Translations under genes and position numbers: made by a program
The notes under the pieces: model-generated
What the model saw: only the letters and a program-made list of their open reading frames with translations
Database searches by the model: none
What the model was told of the DNA's origin: nothing
Shown here: piece after piece, positions 11,440-21,878 of the stretch
Layout of the letters: every line of letters begins with the position of its first letter
How positions within the stretch are numbered: the stretch's first letter is position 1
Assembly: GCA_007570785.1 (NCBI GenBank)
Contig: ML660213.1
Coordinates: forward strand, 291,295 to 355,294
Origin: Antilocapra americana
Taxonomy: Eukaryota; Chordata; Mammalia; Artiodactyla; Antilocapridae
Length of the DNA stretch: 64,000 nt
Reading direction: 5' to 3'

Positions 11440-11556
11440 GATCCTTTTTTTTTTTTTTTTCCCCAAGGACCTCGTTTTTTTTTATTTTTTTTTTTTTTTT
11501 TTTTTTATCCAAAGGCCTAAAACCCTTGGTTAGTTTTTTTGTTTTTTTTTTTTTAA
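11440..11556 (+). repeat. Expanded poly-T tracts
   Basis: Three long T runs (about 11442-11460, 11475-11506 and 11536-11554) separated by short LTR-like stretches. They inflate a 118-codon Lys-rich frame on the minus strand, which is spurious. Confidence 0.85.
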
Positions 11557-11804
11557 GGAAATGTTTGCCTAGGTGTAAGCACTTCAGCAAAGGATCCTAG
11601 GTCCCAGCCTGTTTCAGATGCAGTTGAAGGAATTCACAAATAAGATAGGAGATTTCTTCCCAGCTTCCTTTATTTTTTTTCATTTTTGGTACATTAAGCC
11701 TTATAAATGTTCCATGTTTTACTTAAGAGTTTATAGGCAGAAGAAAGGTAAAGAATATGAATCTCTGAAAGAAATCTCCTTATTACTGGATGATAATGGG
11801 TCCT

Positions 11805-11990
11805 CAGGGCCTTCCTTGGTGGCTCAGTGATAAAGAATCTGCCTGCCAATGCAAGAGACATAGATTCTGTCTCTGGGTTGGGAAATGGCAACCTGTTCCA
11901 GTATTCTTGCCTGGAAAATCCCATGGACAGAGGAGCCTGTTGGGCTATAGTCCATGGGGTTGCAAAAGAGTTAGACATAACAACAACAAC
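11805..11990 (+). repeat. Bov-tA SINE
   Basis: Plus-strand Bov-tA ending in a (caa)n tail. It is flanked by a 10-bp duplication with one mismatch: aatgggtcct at 11795-11804 and aatgggacct at 11991-12000. Confidence 0.93.
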
Positions 11991-12000
11991 AATGGGACCT

Positions 12001-12646
12001 AAGAAGGAACCACAGATAAAAATGTGAGGGTCAAAATTATTCCCATCTCCACACTTTCAGCTGAAACTTCCTTACCTGATATGGAAAAAGCAACATTAAA
12101 CTATGGAAAATGAGGCATAATTTAAATATTAAAATGGCATAAGAAAAAATGCACTTCAAAAGCAAAATTATCTATAAGAAAATAATTTAGAGGCCAAATA
12201 CACAGAATTTAATATTAACGATGACACTTGATTAATATTAGTCTGAACTGACATCTTATCCCTTCTTTATTTCTACTCTAAAGGTAAAGAATACCATGTA
12301 AGGATACTGTGTTTACTTTTATTAGCCACATAGCATTAAACTAGTATTATGTCATTATTTTATATATAAATAAATATATATATCATTTTTATTTAAGAAT
12401 GATTATCTCTTTGCAAATATTATTATATTTAAAATTTTTATTTGTGAACTTTCAGTAATCCATGTAGACATGATCGACACATGACTCAAATGCTCTTTCA
12501 AAGGCAACATAAATGAAATGAGATCTACTTACTTGATTTTTAAAGCAGTTTTTTCTAAAATACAGTGGTAAGCAATTTAAATGTGTTTAAAACATCATGG
12601 GACCCTGAAAAATGTCATCCAATCTTTTACTTTGTAATTAAGTGGG

Positions 12647-12688
<42 letters not shown>

Positions 12689-13361
12689 AGGATAGAATTA
12701 TAGAATTTAACTTGTTTCATAATCTTTTTCCAAAAGTTAATAAATTATATTTAAATGGATTCAGAGAACAGCTTGCTAATGGAGAATGATTTTGTGATCT
12801 TCTTGAATTTATGATTTCTGTTTCTTTCATCAGTTAATATTTCACTATAGATTTTTGCTCTCAGATGGACTTCTCTGGTGTGTCATACGTGAGACCCTTT
12901 TCTCTAATTGTGCTGATATTTGTACCTAGACAGGGGCTGGGATAGAAGTGAAAGAGGATGAGGAGCAATTAAATGTGTTTCAGTTAAGTGGTTAATGAGG
13001 TCTATAAATATATTAAAAATTCTGTGGACTAAAGAAGTTCAAAATCCTTGCTCTAACACGTATTTATATTGTAATGTATAGCACATACTGGACTTTCCTA
13101 ACAAATCTGAGAAACTGATTATAGGAACTATGTATATTTTATTGTTATATAGCTGGTGCTTAGTGTACTTAGAGGTATCCCTCCTCCTTTGGAAATTATT
13201 TTTGTAGTAAAACCCATCATATGTACATTATAGCATTTTAATATCAAAGAATCAATTCTGATTGGTTTGTGGCTATTCATTGTTTCCTTTCTTCTTTTTG
13301 TATAATGAAGTCTTTTGGTATTATTTTTGTAATTGGTATCATACATAAACAGATGTTTTTA
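12001..13361. other. Unique AT-rich DNA, no gene seen
   Basis: Very AT-rich, with no recognised repeat other than the (TA)n run at 12651-12680. No gene signal. Confidence 0.5.
12651..12690 (+). repeat. (TA)n microsatellite
   Basis: About fifteen TA units followed by a short GTATGTA tail. Confidence 0.95.
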
Positions 13362-13490
13362 ACCCTGTCCCTCTAGTGGTTATAACTTTGCCTTCCAATG
13401 CAAGGAGTGTGGGTTTAATACCTGGTCAGGGAGCTAAGATTCCACATGCCTCACAGCAGAAACATAAAGCAAAAGCAGTATTGTAACAAA
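13362..13490 (+). repeat. CHR-type SINE
   Basis: Diverged plus-strand CHR SINE. The blocks are 'ctctagtggttataac', 'gccttccaatgcaagg', 'gggtttaatacctggtcag' and 'gagctaagattccacatg'. Confidence 0.78.
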
Positions 13491-13642
13491 TTCAGTAAAA
13501 ACTGAAATGGAAGAATAGGCATTGGGATATGTGAGTGGATGGATATCCACTTACTTAAGATAGACTTACCGTATCCTAAATGTTCTTAATTTTAAGTATG
13601 CTATAATGGTTTGAAAACTCAAAAATTCTGACTGCCCCTCCA

Positions 13643-13848
13643 AGTTCTTCCCTGGTGACTCAGATGGTGAAGAATCTGCCGGCAATGGAGGAGACCCAGA
13701 TTCTATTGCTGGGTCGGGAAGATCCCCTGGAGAAGGGAATGGCAATCCACTTCAGTATTCTTGCCTGGAAAATCTCATGGACAGGGGAGCCTGTCAGGCT
13801 ACAGTTCAAGGGGTCACAAAGAATTTCACACAACTAACCCTTTCACTT
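13643..13848 (+). repeat. Bov-tA SINE
   Basis: Plus-strand full-length Bov-tA from 'cttccctggtgactcag' to 'ccctttcactttttcag', with the head and body in the standard order. Confidence 0.93.
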
Positions 13849-13859
13849 TTTCAGAGATA

Positions 13860-14290
13860 ATGAAGTGCTCAGACAGGATCATACCTTTGATATACAAACT
13901 AACCAGTCCAGAGCCTTGCCTCCCCTACTCCCCTGTCTGGCCCTTGCACCCAGGAAGCTACATTTCTCTGCCTTAAATACCCCAGGGCCAGGCTCCAAAA
14001 AACTAGGGCCCACCCTTGTCAAAAGCCCTCCAAAATTATTCAAACAGCCAGATCCTAAACTGTATTCTCTGCCTTGCCCTGCCTTGCCTTGCCTTTCCTA
14101 TGAATGTTCAATAAATGCCCCAGCCAGCCTGCCCTACATCTTATCTTCTGCTTCCTGACTATCCTGGTGGTTTCCTTAAAGGCCCTGCAAAGCATGTTAT
14201 GTTTCTTGTCTTTAGGAGCCCTGTGTATTATAAAATTGGCTTTTTCCTGAGCCACTTGGTCTCCTTTTATGGCTGCACCTAACTAACCAG
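13860..14290 (+). mobile_element. Possible LTR-like segment
   Basis: The stretch is C-rich with an LTR-style order: 'aaccagtccagagccttgcc', a TATA-like 'ccttaaatac', then an AATAAA at about 14110-14115 and a pyrimidine-rich downstream part. A small (GCCTT)n run sits at 14071-14095. No TG/CA ends or target duplication could be fixed. It could equally be unique DNA. Confidence 0.3.
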
Positions 14291-14320
14291 CTCATAGAGA
14301 ATATAAAACTCTTACATATT

Positions 14321-14398
14321 TCTTTTATCCTTTCTTTTTTCTTCCTTCCTTCATTTCATTCAGTCATTCTTTCTTTCCCTTCCTTCCTTTTTTTGTTC
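14321..14398 (+). repeat. Pyrimidine-rich (TTCC)n-like tract
   Basis: Imperfect TTTC/TTCC repeats with a few purine interruptions. Confidence 0.8.
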
Positions 14399-14399
14399 A

Positions 14400-15045
14400 T
14401 TCCCTCCAGGGAGAGGCAGGGTGAAATAATTTATTTCATAGAAAGCCATCCATTTGGAAAACCTTCAATCACCAAACACAGTTATTAGAGGAATTATCAT
14501 TTGATCATTGCAATAGAACCCATTTGGGAGCCTGGTGCTATAACACTAAAGAACAATTAGTGCTATATTTCTGGCATCAATTGTCCATATTGTTTTCTAA
14601 TTTCTGAATTATGATGCCAAATAATAGGAACAACTAAAATCAACAAAGGAAGCATGATTATAAGTAGTTTTCAGGAATAAAACTCTGAAAAAGCATCCGT
14701 TTTTCTGTTCATAATTTAATCATCTAGATAACTATTAGAAGAAAGAAAAAATCAGAGCTTGGCCACAAGACAGAGCTCATGTAGAAATGATAAAGATGCT
14801 ATCAACTGGCAACATGAAGAAATTATGCAAAATAATGTTTTTCTTACATTTAACCAGTTCCTTCATTCTTTTTGGTACAGATAGAGGCCAGATAATAAAA
14901 GGCTTCTGGATGTTAACTTATTGAAAAGTTATCTTCACTGGTACACTCTGAAGCTTATGGATCATGACTTAATATTATAGGTATGACCCATTATGGGCAG
15001 GGCTTAATTATTAAATAAGTAAGTTCATAAAAACTTAAATTTGTT
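14400..15045. other. Unique DNA, no gene seen
   Basis: No repeat or gene is recognised. Confidence 0.5.
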
Positions 15046-15049
15046 TAGA

Positions 15050-15165
15050 GCAGTGCTTCTCAAACATAGTATTCATAAGATCCATCCAAAAGTCTTAGCT
15101 GAAATACAGATTTCCAATCCTTAGACCCTAGAGACAGTGATTCAGTAGATTGTAAATGGAGGCCA
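15050..15165 (+). repeat. MER5-type hAT-Charlie MITE
   Basis: 'agcagtgcttctcaaac', then 'aaatacagatttccaatcc', then 'cagtgattcagtagattg' follow the order of the MER5 family (non-autonomous hAT-Charlie). Old and 3'-truncated. Confidence 0.7.
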
Positions 15166-15316
15166 TTTATTTGTTAGTTGTTTCACAAAATCCCAAATAA
15201 TATTGATGGTGACAGTTTTTCTAGTCAATGGTTGAAGTGACTTCTTTATTCACTGTTTAAAAACTACTTTTAGTGCCATATTGAAGCATAGATTGTGAAT
15301 CATGAGAGAGAGGTTA

Positions 15317-15630
15317 AAGTGAAAGTGAAAGTTGCCCAGTCCTGTCTGACTCTTTGCAACCCTATGAACTACATTCCATGGAATTCTCCAGGCCAGAATA
15401 CTGAAGTGGGTAGTCTTTCCTTTCTCCAAGGGGTCTTCCCAACCCAGGGATCGAACCCAGGTCTCCCACATTGCAGGCAGATTCTTTACCAGCTGAGCCA
15501 CAAGGGAAGCCCAAGAATCCTGGAGTGGGTAGCCTATCCCTTCTCCAGTGGATCTTCCCAATCCAGGAATCGAACCAGAGTCTCCTGCATTGCAGGTGGA
15601 TTCTTTACCAACTGAGCTATCAGGGAAGCC
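15317..15630 (-). repeat. Dimeric Bov-tA SINE
   Basis: Minus-strand element carrying one Bov-A body but two tRNA-Glu heads (right-hand unit 15514-15630, left-hand unit 15317-15513). It inserted as a single unit: a perfect 12-bp duplication, AGAGAGAGGTTA, flanks the whole at 15305-15316 and 15631-15642. The same architecture recurs at 22055, 40710 and 59918. Confidence 0.93.
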
Positions 15631-15642
15631 AGAGAGAGGTTA

Positions 15643-16218
15643 TGGTGTATTCAGTTATTGTATTTACTGATGCATGCAGACCCAGTTTAGAAAGACAAAA
15701 AAAAAAAAAGATGGAATCAAGGGGTTGAAGTGCTTAAAGTGTTATAGAGTGTGGTGACCTCTGTAAGCTTATATGTGTACGCTCAAACTCTATGCCTATA
15801 CAAGTTTACATTTTTTAAGAAAGAATTAAACAAAGAACGATACAAGTCAACATGTACTTACAAATTCTGGTAGTCTATGTAAGGTAAAATTGTGCTTCAG
15901 AAGACTATCAGGTAGACCTCCATTCAGAAAATCTACATTTAAAGTCAAATTTGCATGTTGAGTAGAAGTTAGCAAAAGCAAGGGGAAAGTACACTAGAAA
16001 GATGGAGCATCAAGTTCAAATATCTCCTTGCTATGTTGGAAGAAGCCCAGAGAATTGAAACACAGAAGAAGCCCAAAGCAGGAGTAAGTTTGGGGTACAG
16101 ATAGCTGGATAGGGACTTGTGTTCTAGGTTAAGAAATGTGGATTTTAGGCCAAGTGCAGTGGAAAGTTGCTGAAGGAGTTTTTAATAAATCTTAAAGATT
16201 TATGTTTCAAGATCACTT
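15643..16218. other. Unique DNA, no gene seen
   Basis: No gene. There is an A run at 15698-15709. From 16140 the ancient repeat-like wording noted for 4720-4910 may begin and continue after the CHR SINE to about 16560. Confidence 0.4.
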
Positions 16219-16231
16219 TTGCTGCTCTGTT

Positions 16232-16477
16232 GTCTTTGTTGGTTTGTTTCTGGTTGTCCTGGTCTTCATGTGGTGCATGGGCTCTGCCTTGATTCTCATG
16301 GGCTTAAAGCGTCTTACTGTGAAGCACAGGTTCTAGAGTGTGAGGCTCAGTAGCTCTGGTGCACAGGCTTAGTTGCCCTGCAGTGGGTGGGAACTTAGTT
16401 CCCTGCCCAGGGATCAAACCCATGTTGCCTGCTTTGGAAGACAGACTTTCAACCACTGGACCACCAGGGAGGTCCCC
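16232..16477 (-). repeat. CHR-type SINE (long form)
   Basis: Minus-strand CHR SINE with 'gggatcaaacccatgttgcc' and the head 'aaccactggaccaccaggg' at the right. It is bounded by a perfect 13-bp duplication, TTGCTGCTCTGTT, at 16219-16231 and 16478-16490. Confidence 0.93.
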
Positions 16478-16490
16478 TTGCTGCTCTGTT

Positions 16491-17451
16491 TAATAGAAGA
16501 AACTAAGAGTGGGGTGGAGAGACCATTTAGAAGTCTATAGACAATCTCTATTGAACAGACCATGATACTGTAAATCATTATATTAGCTTTTGTCTTATTT
16601 CCTATTAGTTAACTCTAAAATGAGTATATCTGGAATCCTCTCTGCTTGCTATTTAGCATGACTATATCTGGTAACTTTTGGATATCATTTTATTACACTG
16701 TGATTGTCAGTGAAAAGTACATATTTATTTTCAGAAGCCCCTATCACTCTACTTTTGTTCTTCCCTTAAATATCCCTGTGGTGTTAGTGCCTGGCTGGTT
16801 CATTGCCCCCAAGTAGAACATGGATTGTGAGCTGTGGTTAAAACCTCAGGCTTTGAGATCATGCTGCCAAAGGTCACAACAGGGTTCATATCAAAATTAT
16901 TCCACTAAGTTATTTGTCTGCTCAATTCTCTATCTTGATTCTATCATCTGCAAAATGAGAATTCTGTGAAGACCTACCTGAGCACGCTAACACAGAAAGC
17001 TCTCCAAAGGTCTTCATTATTATTACTATTTTTTGTGTAAAATCAAAATAGAAACATTTTTATAAAATTTATACCTCCCTGAAAATGTTCTATTTGATTA
17101 CAAATGCAGATGGATGATTTCCACTTAGGGAACCATTTGTTGCAAACATTAAACATAGGCAAGTTGAAAAGAAATTGATATCTAATTTAATCTCAATTAA
17201 ATCCAGTGCAGGTCAGCCACTGATGTATTCAGAGAGAAATAGGATAGAAAATATGTACTCATATCTGAAGGCTATACTTTATTACCACAAAATATTTTTT
17301 AATAAAAAGTAGGAAACTGTAACCAATAGGTATCTGTAGAAGCATCTATAGATTTTATTAAACAGATAAAATCTTTTAATAATGGGCCAATCAAAGATAA
17401 ACTAGTATTCAATTCACTTGAAAGGGAACTGATCAGAATAAAGGGAAAAAT
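16491..17451. other. Unique DNA, no gene seen
   Basis: No named repeat after about 16560, and no gene signal. Confidence 0.5.
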
Positions 17452-17462
17452 AACAGCAATGA

Positions 17463-17593
17463 CCTGAAGAAGGACATGGTTACCCACTCTAGTAGTCTGG
17501 CCTGGGAAATTCCATGGACAGAGGAGGCTGGTGGGCTACAGTCCATGGGGTTGCAGGAATCGGACATGACTGAGCGACTGTACCACCACAACA
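17463..17593 (+). repeat. Bov-tA SINE, 5'-truncated
   Basis: Only the Bov-A body is present, lacking the tRNA head ('gtagtctggcctgggaaatt' to 'gactgagcgactgtacc'). It is flanked by the perfect 11-bp duplication AACAGCAATGA at 17452-17462 and 17594-17604. Confidence 0.93.
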
Positions 17594-17604
17594 AACAGCA
17601 ATGA

Positions 17605-17933
17605 TACAAAGCACAGCTCAACACACGAAGAATTAAGTAAAATTATTTAATCATCTTTCAAGTTCAGACGTTTAAGTTTTCAAGCACATCAGTTACTATC
17701 ACTGAAATGAACTCTGAGTAAATGTCACTCAGTGAACTAACTCAAGGGCTGTTCTCCATTATTATTAATTATTGTTTGTAATGAGGATGGCTAAATTAGA
17801 AGTACTTATGTCCTAACAATGTCATATGCTAATATTACAATTTAAGTCTTCTAAAAGCACAAATTTTGATGAATATATTTACAAAAGCAAATTTCATTCC
17901 ATTTCGAATGACTGAAATTTTATCCTGTTTTTT
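17605..17933. other. Unique DNA, no gene seen
   Basis: AT-rich with no recognised feature. Confidence 0.5.
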
Positions 17934-18206
17934 TAAATGTATGTTCTTATTGAAGGATAATTGCTTTATAGAATTTTGTTGTTTTATGTCAAACCTCGAC
18001 ATGAATAAGCCATAGCCATAGGGAGGGGAGCCTCCCTATGAACCTCCCTCCCATTTCTCACCACATCCCACCCCTCTAGACTGATACAGAGACCCTGTTT
18101 GAATTTCCTGATCCATACAGCAAATTCCCCTTGACTGTCTATTTTACATATGGTAATGTAAGTCTCCCTGTTACTCTTTCCATACATCTTACCCTCTCCT
18201 ATCCTA
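17934..18206 (-). repeat. L1 LINE 3' tail
   Basis: Minus-strand L1 3'UTR: 'ttcttattgaaggataatt', 'gcctccctatgaacctccc', 'ctattttacatatggtaatg' and 'tctccctgttactctttcc'. It is 5'-truncated. Confidence 0.88.
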
Positions 18207-18419
18207 TTTATGATATATCTCCATCAGTTAATACTCAAAACATGAATGTCCTTGCCTATAATATATTTATAAAAGCAATATAAACCAGGAAAACAGATTA
18301 TTTTCCATATGAATATTGCTTACACCTGATAACATTCTCTTGTGTTATTTTAATGACATGATGTGAATTAAGATATAGTTTAATAGGATGATGTTTGAAT
18401 TGTGACCATTTCATTTCAT

Positions 18420-18488
18420 GGTGATATACATACATACATACATACATATACATATATATATATATATATATATACACATACACACATG
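18420..18488 (+). repeat. (CATA)n/(TA)n microsatellite
   Basis: About five CATA units, then a TA run, then CACATA units. Confidence 0.95.
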
Positions 18489-19112
18489 TTTAATATTTAA
18501 ATAACAACATTCATATCATAGAGTCAACAATCAAATTTATTCAGCAAAATATTTAATGATTTTCTATTACTATGCCTCAAGCATTTTTCTACATGCTTGG
18601 ATCTGAACAATAAAATTAACATACCAGATCTCACGGTGCTGACTTTCTACAGAGAAAGATGTACGATATATTGTTAAATTATAGATATTACTGATATATA
18701 ATTCATATATACTCAATATTTCAGGAAGTAAAAAGCATTATAAAGGAAAAAAATGGAGAGCATCCAGAGCACTCAAGAGGATGTTCTTCCAGAAGAGGTG
18801 GTCAGGGAAGCGGGCTCTGAGGATGGGAGTTGACAGAGTCTGGAGGAAGCATAAGGACCTGTCAGGCTTCTGGCCAAGGAGGATGCCAGGCAGAAGGGAT
18901 GCCAGCATAAATCTGTAGATGGAAACTGGCTTTAGATGCTCTGGCAGTACCTGGGGGCCAGTACAGTTGAATCAGCGTGAATAGGGAGAAGAGCAGGAGT
19001 AAGAAGGTTGAGCAGGCTACTGGGAGCCTGATAATTTAACTCCAAGTCCTGTTCTGGAATTCCACTTTTACTGTGTGTCAAGAAAAGAGAGGTCACTGGA
19101 GATTTTTGTTCT
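18489..19112. other. Unique DNA with ancient repeat-like stretch
   Basis: 18735-18930 ('gaagaggtggtcagggaagc', 'gaggatgccaggcagaaggg') has the wording of an old dispersed mammalian repeat that I cannot name. The rest is unrecognised. Confidence 0.4.
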
Positions 19113-19345
19113 GGTTTGGTTTTAATTGAGGTACAGTTGCTTTGCAGTGTTGTGTTGGAGTCTGCTGTGCAGCAGCATGAGTCAACTGTGTGTATACATA
19201 TGTCCGCTTGGATCTCCGTCCTCCCACCCCTCATCCCACCGGTCCAGGTCATCACAGCACCAGGCTGAGCTCCCTGTGCTACACCATAGCTTCCCACTCC
19301 CTATCTGTCTTACACATGGGAGTGTATATATGTCTGTCCCAGTCT
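19113..19345 (-). repeat. L1 LINE 3' tail
   Basis: Minus-strand L1 3'UTR: 'ttttaattgaggtacagttg', then 'gctgtgcagcagcatgagtc' and 'gagctccctgtgctaca'. 5'-truncated and diverged. Confidence 0.85.
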
Positions 19346-19647
19346 TAACCAAAATTTTTTTAGCAGAGGAATGACAAGTCTGTGACACGTGTGAAGAGGA
19401 CATTGGTTGTGAGTGGCAAGCTGACTTCTAAAGGCACAGAAGGCAGGGAGACGGGGACGGAGCTGTCACGGTCATCCAAAGGAGAGAGATTTGTTTGGGT
19501 GAGGATTTCAGTGTTGAAACTGTGATGGTTGCATCTCAGAGTGTAGGCTCTATTTTGAAGAAATGTACTGGACATGCAAATTTTAGAAAAAGTAAGCTAT
19601 CCATGCTACTCCATTAACTGTAAGATAAAATCCCCCTTCTTTTCTTC
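19346..19647. other. Unique DNA, no gene seen
   Basis: Between two L1 tails. No recognised element. Confidence 0.45.
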
Positions 19648-20080
19648 TTATTTTTTTTAATAAATTTTTATCCAAGTGTAGTTGATTTACGATGTTGTAT
19701 TAATTTCTGCTGTACAGCAAAGTGAGTCAGCTATCCATTTACAGATATTCCCTCTTTTTTTGGATTTTATAGCAATAAAAGTTCCCCACAGAGCACAGAG
19801 TAGTGTTCCCTGTGCTATACAGTAGGTTCTGATTAGTTGTCAACTTTATACATAGTAATAGTATCAATAGTGTGTATATATTAATCCCAAGCTCCCAATT
19901 TATCTACTCCCATGTTCCCCTCGGTATCCATATGTTTGCTCTCCATGTCTATGTCTCTATTTCTGTTTTGCAAATAACATCATCTATACCATTTTTCTAG
20001 ATTCACATATATGCATTAATACACAATATTTGTTTTTCTCTTTCTGATTTACTTCACTCTGTATGACAGTGCCCTCCACT
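19648..20080 (-). repeat. L1 LINE 3' end
   Basis: Minus-strand L1 3'UTR: 'ccaagtgtagttgatttacg', 'tgctgtacagcaaagtgag' and 'gttccctgtgctatacagta', ending near 'ttacttcactctgtatgac'. Confidence 0.9.
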
Positions 20081-20321
20081 TTTCTGATTCTTCATGATCT
20101 GGCTTCTGTCTCCAAAGCCTTTTTTGCCACCACATCCCAATATTTTATTTTCTTGTGATTGTTTTCTCTATTTCCATATTTGTCCATTTTTGTAACATTC
20201 ACTTTTTCATGCCTACCAAACAAATTGAAATTTTCCATTCAAATTCACTTCTTCTGGGAAAACTTCCTCAAACTCTTAAAGTGAGAGGAGGATGCTCCTG
20301 TGTTTTATCAAACTTTTAAGC

Positions 20322-20327
20322 CTTCTG

Positions 20328-20361
<34 letters not shown>

Positions 20362-20362
20362 A
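20322..20362 (+). repeat. (CT)n/(TTTC)n microsatellite
   Basis: A CT dinucleotide run followed by CTTT units, immediately next to a CHR SINE tail. Confidence 0.92.
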
Positions 20363-20365
20363 TAT

Positions 20366-20478
20366 TTTGGCCCTGCCTTGCAGCATTCCAGACTTTAGTC
20401 CGCTGACTAGGGATTGAACCTGTGCCTCCTGCTAAGGGAGCATGGAGTCTTACCCACTGGACGACCAAGGAAGGCCTT
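20366..20478 (-). repeat. CHR-type SINE
   Basis: Minus-strand CHR SINE: 'ctagggattgaacctgtgcc' and 'cttacccactggacgacc'. The (CT)n at the left lies at its 3' tail position. Confidence 0.82.
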
Positions 20479-20649
20479 TAAATTCTAGGTCTCTATCTCT
20501 CACTGACACACATGCACTCACACTCCCAAAAAACGCACACAGTCAGATATTGACGCAGCATATATCATAATTATTGCATCATGTGTGAATTTTCTTTCTT
20601 TTTAATTGATAAAAAGATTCAGGATTAAAACTGGCTTATCATGACCCTT

Positions 20650-21534
20650 TAATTTTTTTAATTTATTTTAATTGGAGAATAATTACTTTACAATATTGTG
20701 ATGGTTTTTGCCATACATCAACATGAATCAGCCACAGGTATACATGTGTACCCTCCCATCTCCCTCCCCACCCTATCCCTCAGGGTTGTCCCAGAACATC
20801 AGCTTTGGGTGTCCTGCTTCATGCATTGAACTTGCACTGGTCATCTATTTTACATATGGTAATATACAGGTTTAAATGGTATTTTCTTAAATCATCCCAC
20901 CCTCACCTTCTCCCACTGAGTCCAAAGGTCTGTTCTTTATGTCTGTGTCTCTTTTGCTGCCCTGTATATAGTATCATCAGTACTGTCTTTTCTAAATTCC
21001 ATAAATATGCATCAATATACAATATTTGTCTTTCTCTTTCTGACTTACTTCACTCTGTAATAGGCTCCAGTTTCATCCACCTCATTAGAACTGACTCAAC
21101 TGTGTTCCTCTTTATAGCTGAGTAATATTCCATTGTGTATATATATCACAACTTCCTTATTCATTCATCTGCCAAGGGACATTTAGGTTGCTTCCATGTC
21201 CTAGCTATTGTAAATAGTGCTGCAAAGAATGTTGGGGTAATATGTCTCTTTCAGTTCTAGTTTCCTCAGGGTGTATGCCCAGCAGAGGGATTGCTGGGTC
21301 TTGTGGTTGTTCTATTCCCAGTTTTTTAAGAAATTTCCACACTGTTCTCCATAGTGGCTATTCCAGTTTGCATTCCCACCAACAGCATAAGAGGGGTCTA
21401 ACCATTTTCTTCACACCCTCTCCAGAATTTATTGTTTGTAGACTTTTTGATGATGGCCATTCTGATCGGTGTGAGACAATACCTCATTGTGGCTTTGATT
21501 TGTATTTCTCTATTAATGAGTGATATTGAACATC
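20650..21534 (-). repeat. L1 LINE 3'UTR and ORF2 C-terminus
   Basis: Minus-strand L1. The 3'UTR ('ggagaataattactttac', 'catcaacatgaatcagcc') leads into antisense ORF2 C-terminal sequence ('ctgagtaatattccattg', 'gctattgtaaatagtgctgc', 'tcattgtggctttgatttg'). It stops at 'gatattgaacatc', where BovB begins. Confidence 0.93.
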
Positions 21535-21878
21535 TTTAAAAGAGATGGGACTACCAGACCACCTTACTTTCCTCCTGAGAAATCTGTATGCAGGTCAAGA
21601 AGCAACAGTTAAAACTGGATATGGAACAACAGAGTGGTTCCAAATTGGGGAAGGTTTTGTCAAGGCTGTATAGTGACACCCTACTTATTTAACTTATATG
21701 CAGAGTACATCATGTGAAATGCCAGGCTGGACAAAGCACAAGCTGGAATAAAGATTGCCAAGAGAAACAGCAATAAGCTCAGATATGCAGATTACATCAC
21801 CCTTATGGCAGAAAGCAAAGAAGAACTAAAGAGCCTCTTGATGAAAGTGAAAGAGGAGAGTGACAAAGATGGGCTTTG
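21535..21878 (+). repeat. BovB RT fragment inside L1
   Basis: Sense BovB reverse-transcriptase segment lacking both BovB ends. It starts in 'aaagagatgggactacc', carries 'caggtcaagaagcaacag', and holds a changed catalytic box where 'agatatgcagattacatc' reads RYADYI instead of a YADD motif. It ends in 'gtgaaagaggagagtgac'. It sits exactly where about 1-2 kb of L1 ORF2 is missing. Confidence 0.9.

Larger units (their letters stand above)
10688..11616 (-). mobile_element. ERV-type solo LTR (copy A), disrupted
   Basis: This is a retroviral-type LTR on the minus strand, shown by its match, in order, to the plus-strand copy at 56934-57398. Shared blocks include a TATAAG box region (near 10849-10856), the R/U5 stretch at 10728-10810 with the reverse of 'tatcaatttctatt', the block around 'ggtctttttgtat' (11200) and the U3 end at 11555-11616. 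Three later events lengthen it: a Bov-tA, a DNA-transposon-like insert and expanded poly-T. No partner LTR or gag/pol sequence is adjacent, so it is solo. The class is not settled, though class I is my guess. The ends are approximate and no target duplication is found. Confidence 0.7.

Noticed and set aside
11234..11590. 118-codon Lys-rich frame
   Set aside because: Produced by poly-T tracts in a disrupted LTR.
13860..14290. Firm call of a third ERV LTR
   Set aside because: AATAAA and TATA-like strings are present, but there are no TG/CA ends, no duplication and no matching second copy. It is kept only as a low-confidence feature.
15317..15630. tRNA-Glu gene calls in SINE heads
   Set aside because: The tRNA-like heads of Bov-tA and CHR are diverged pseudo-tRNAs fused to SINE bodies. 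None looks like a folded functional tRNA gene.
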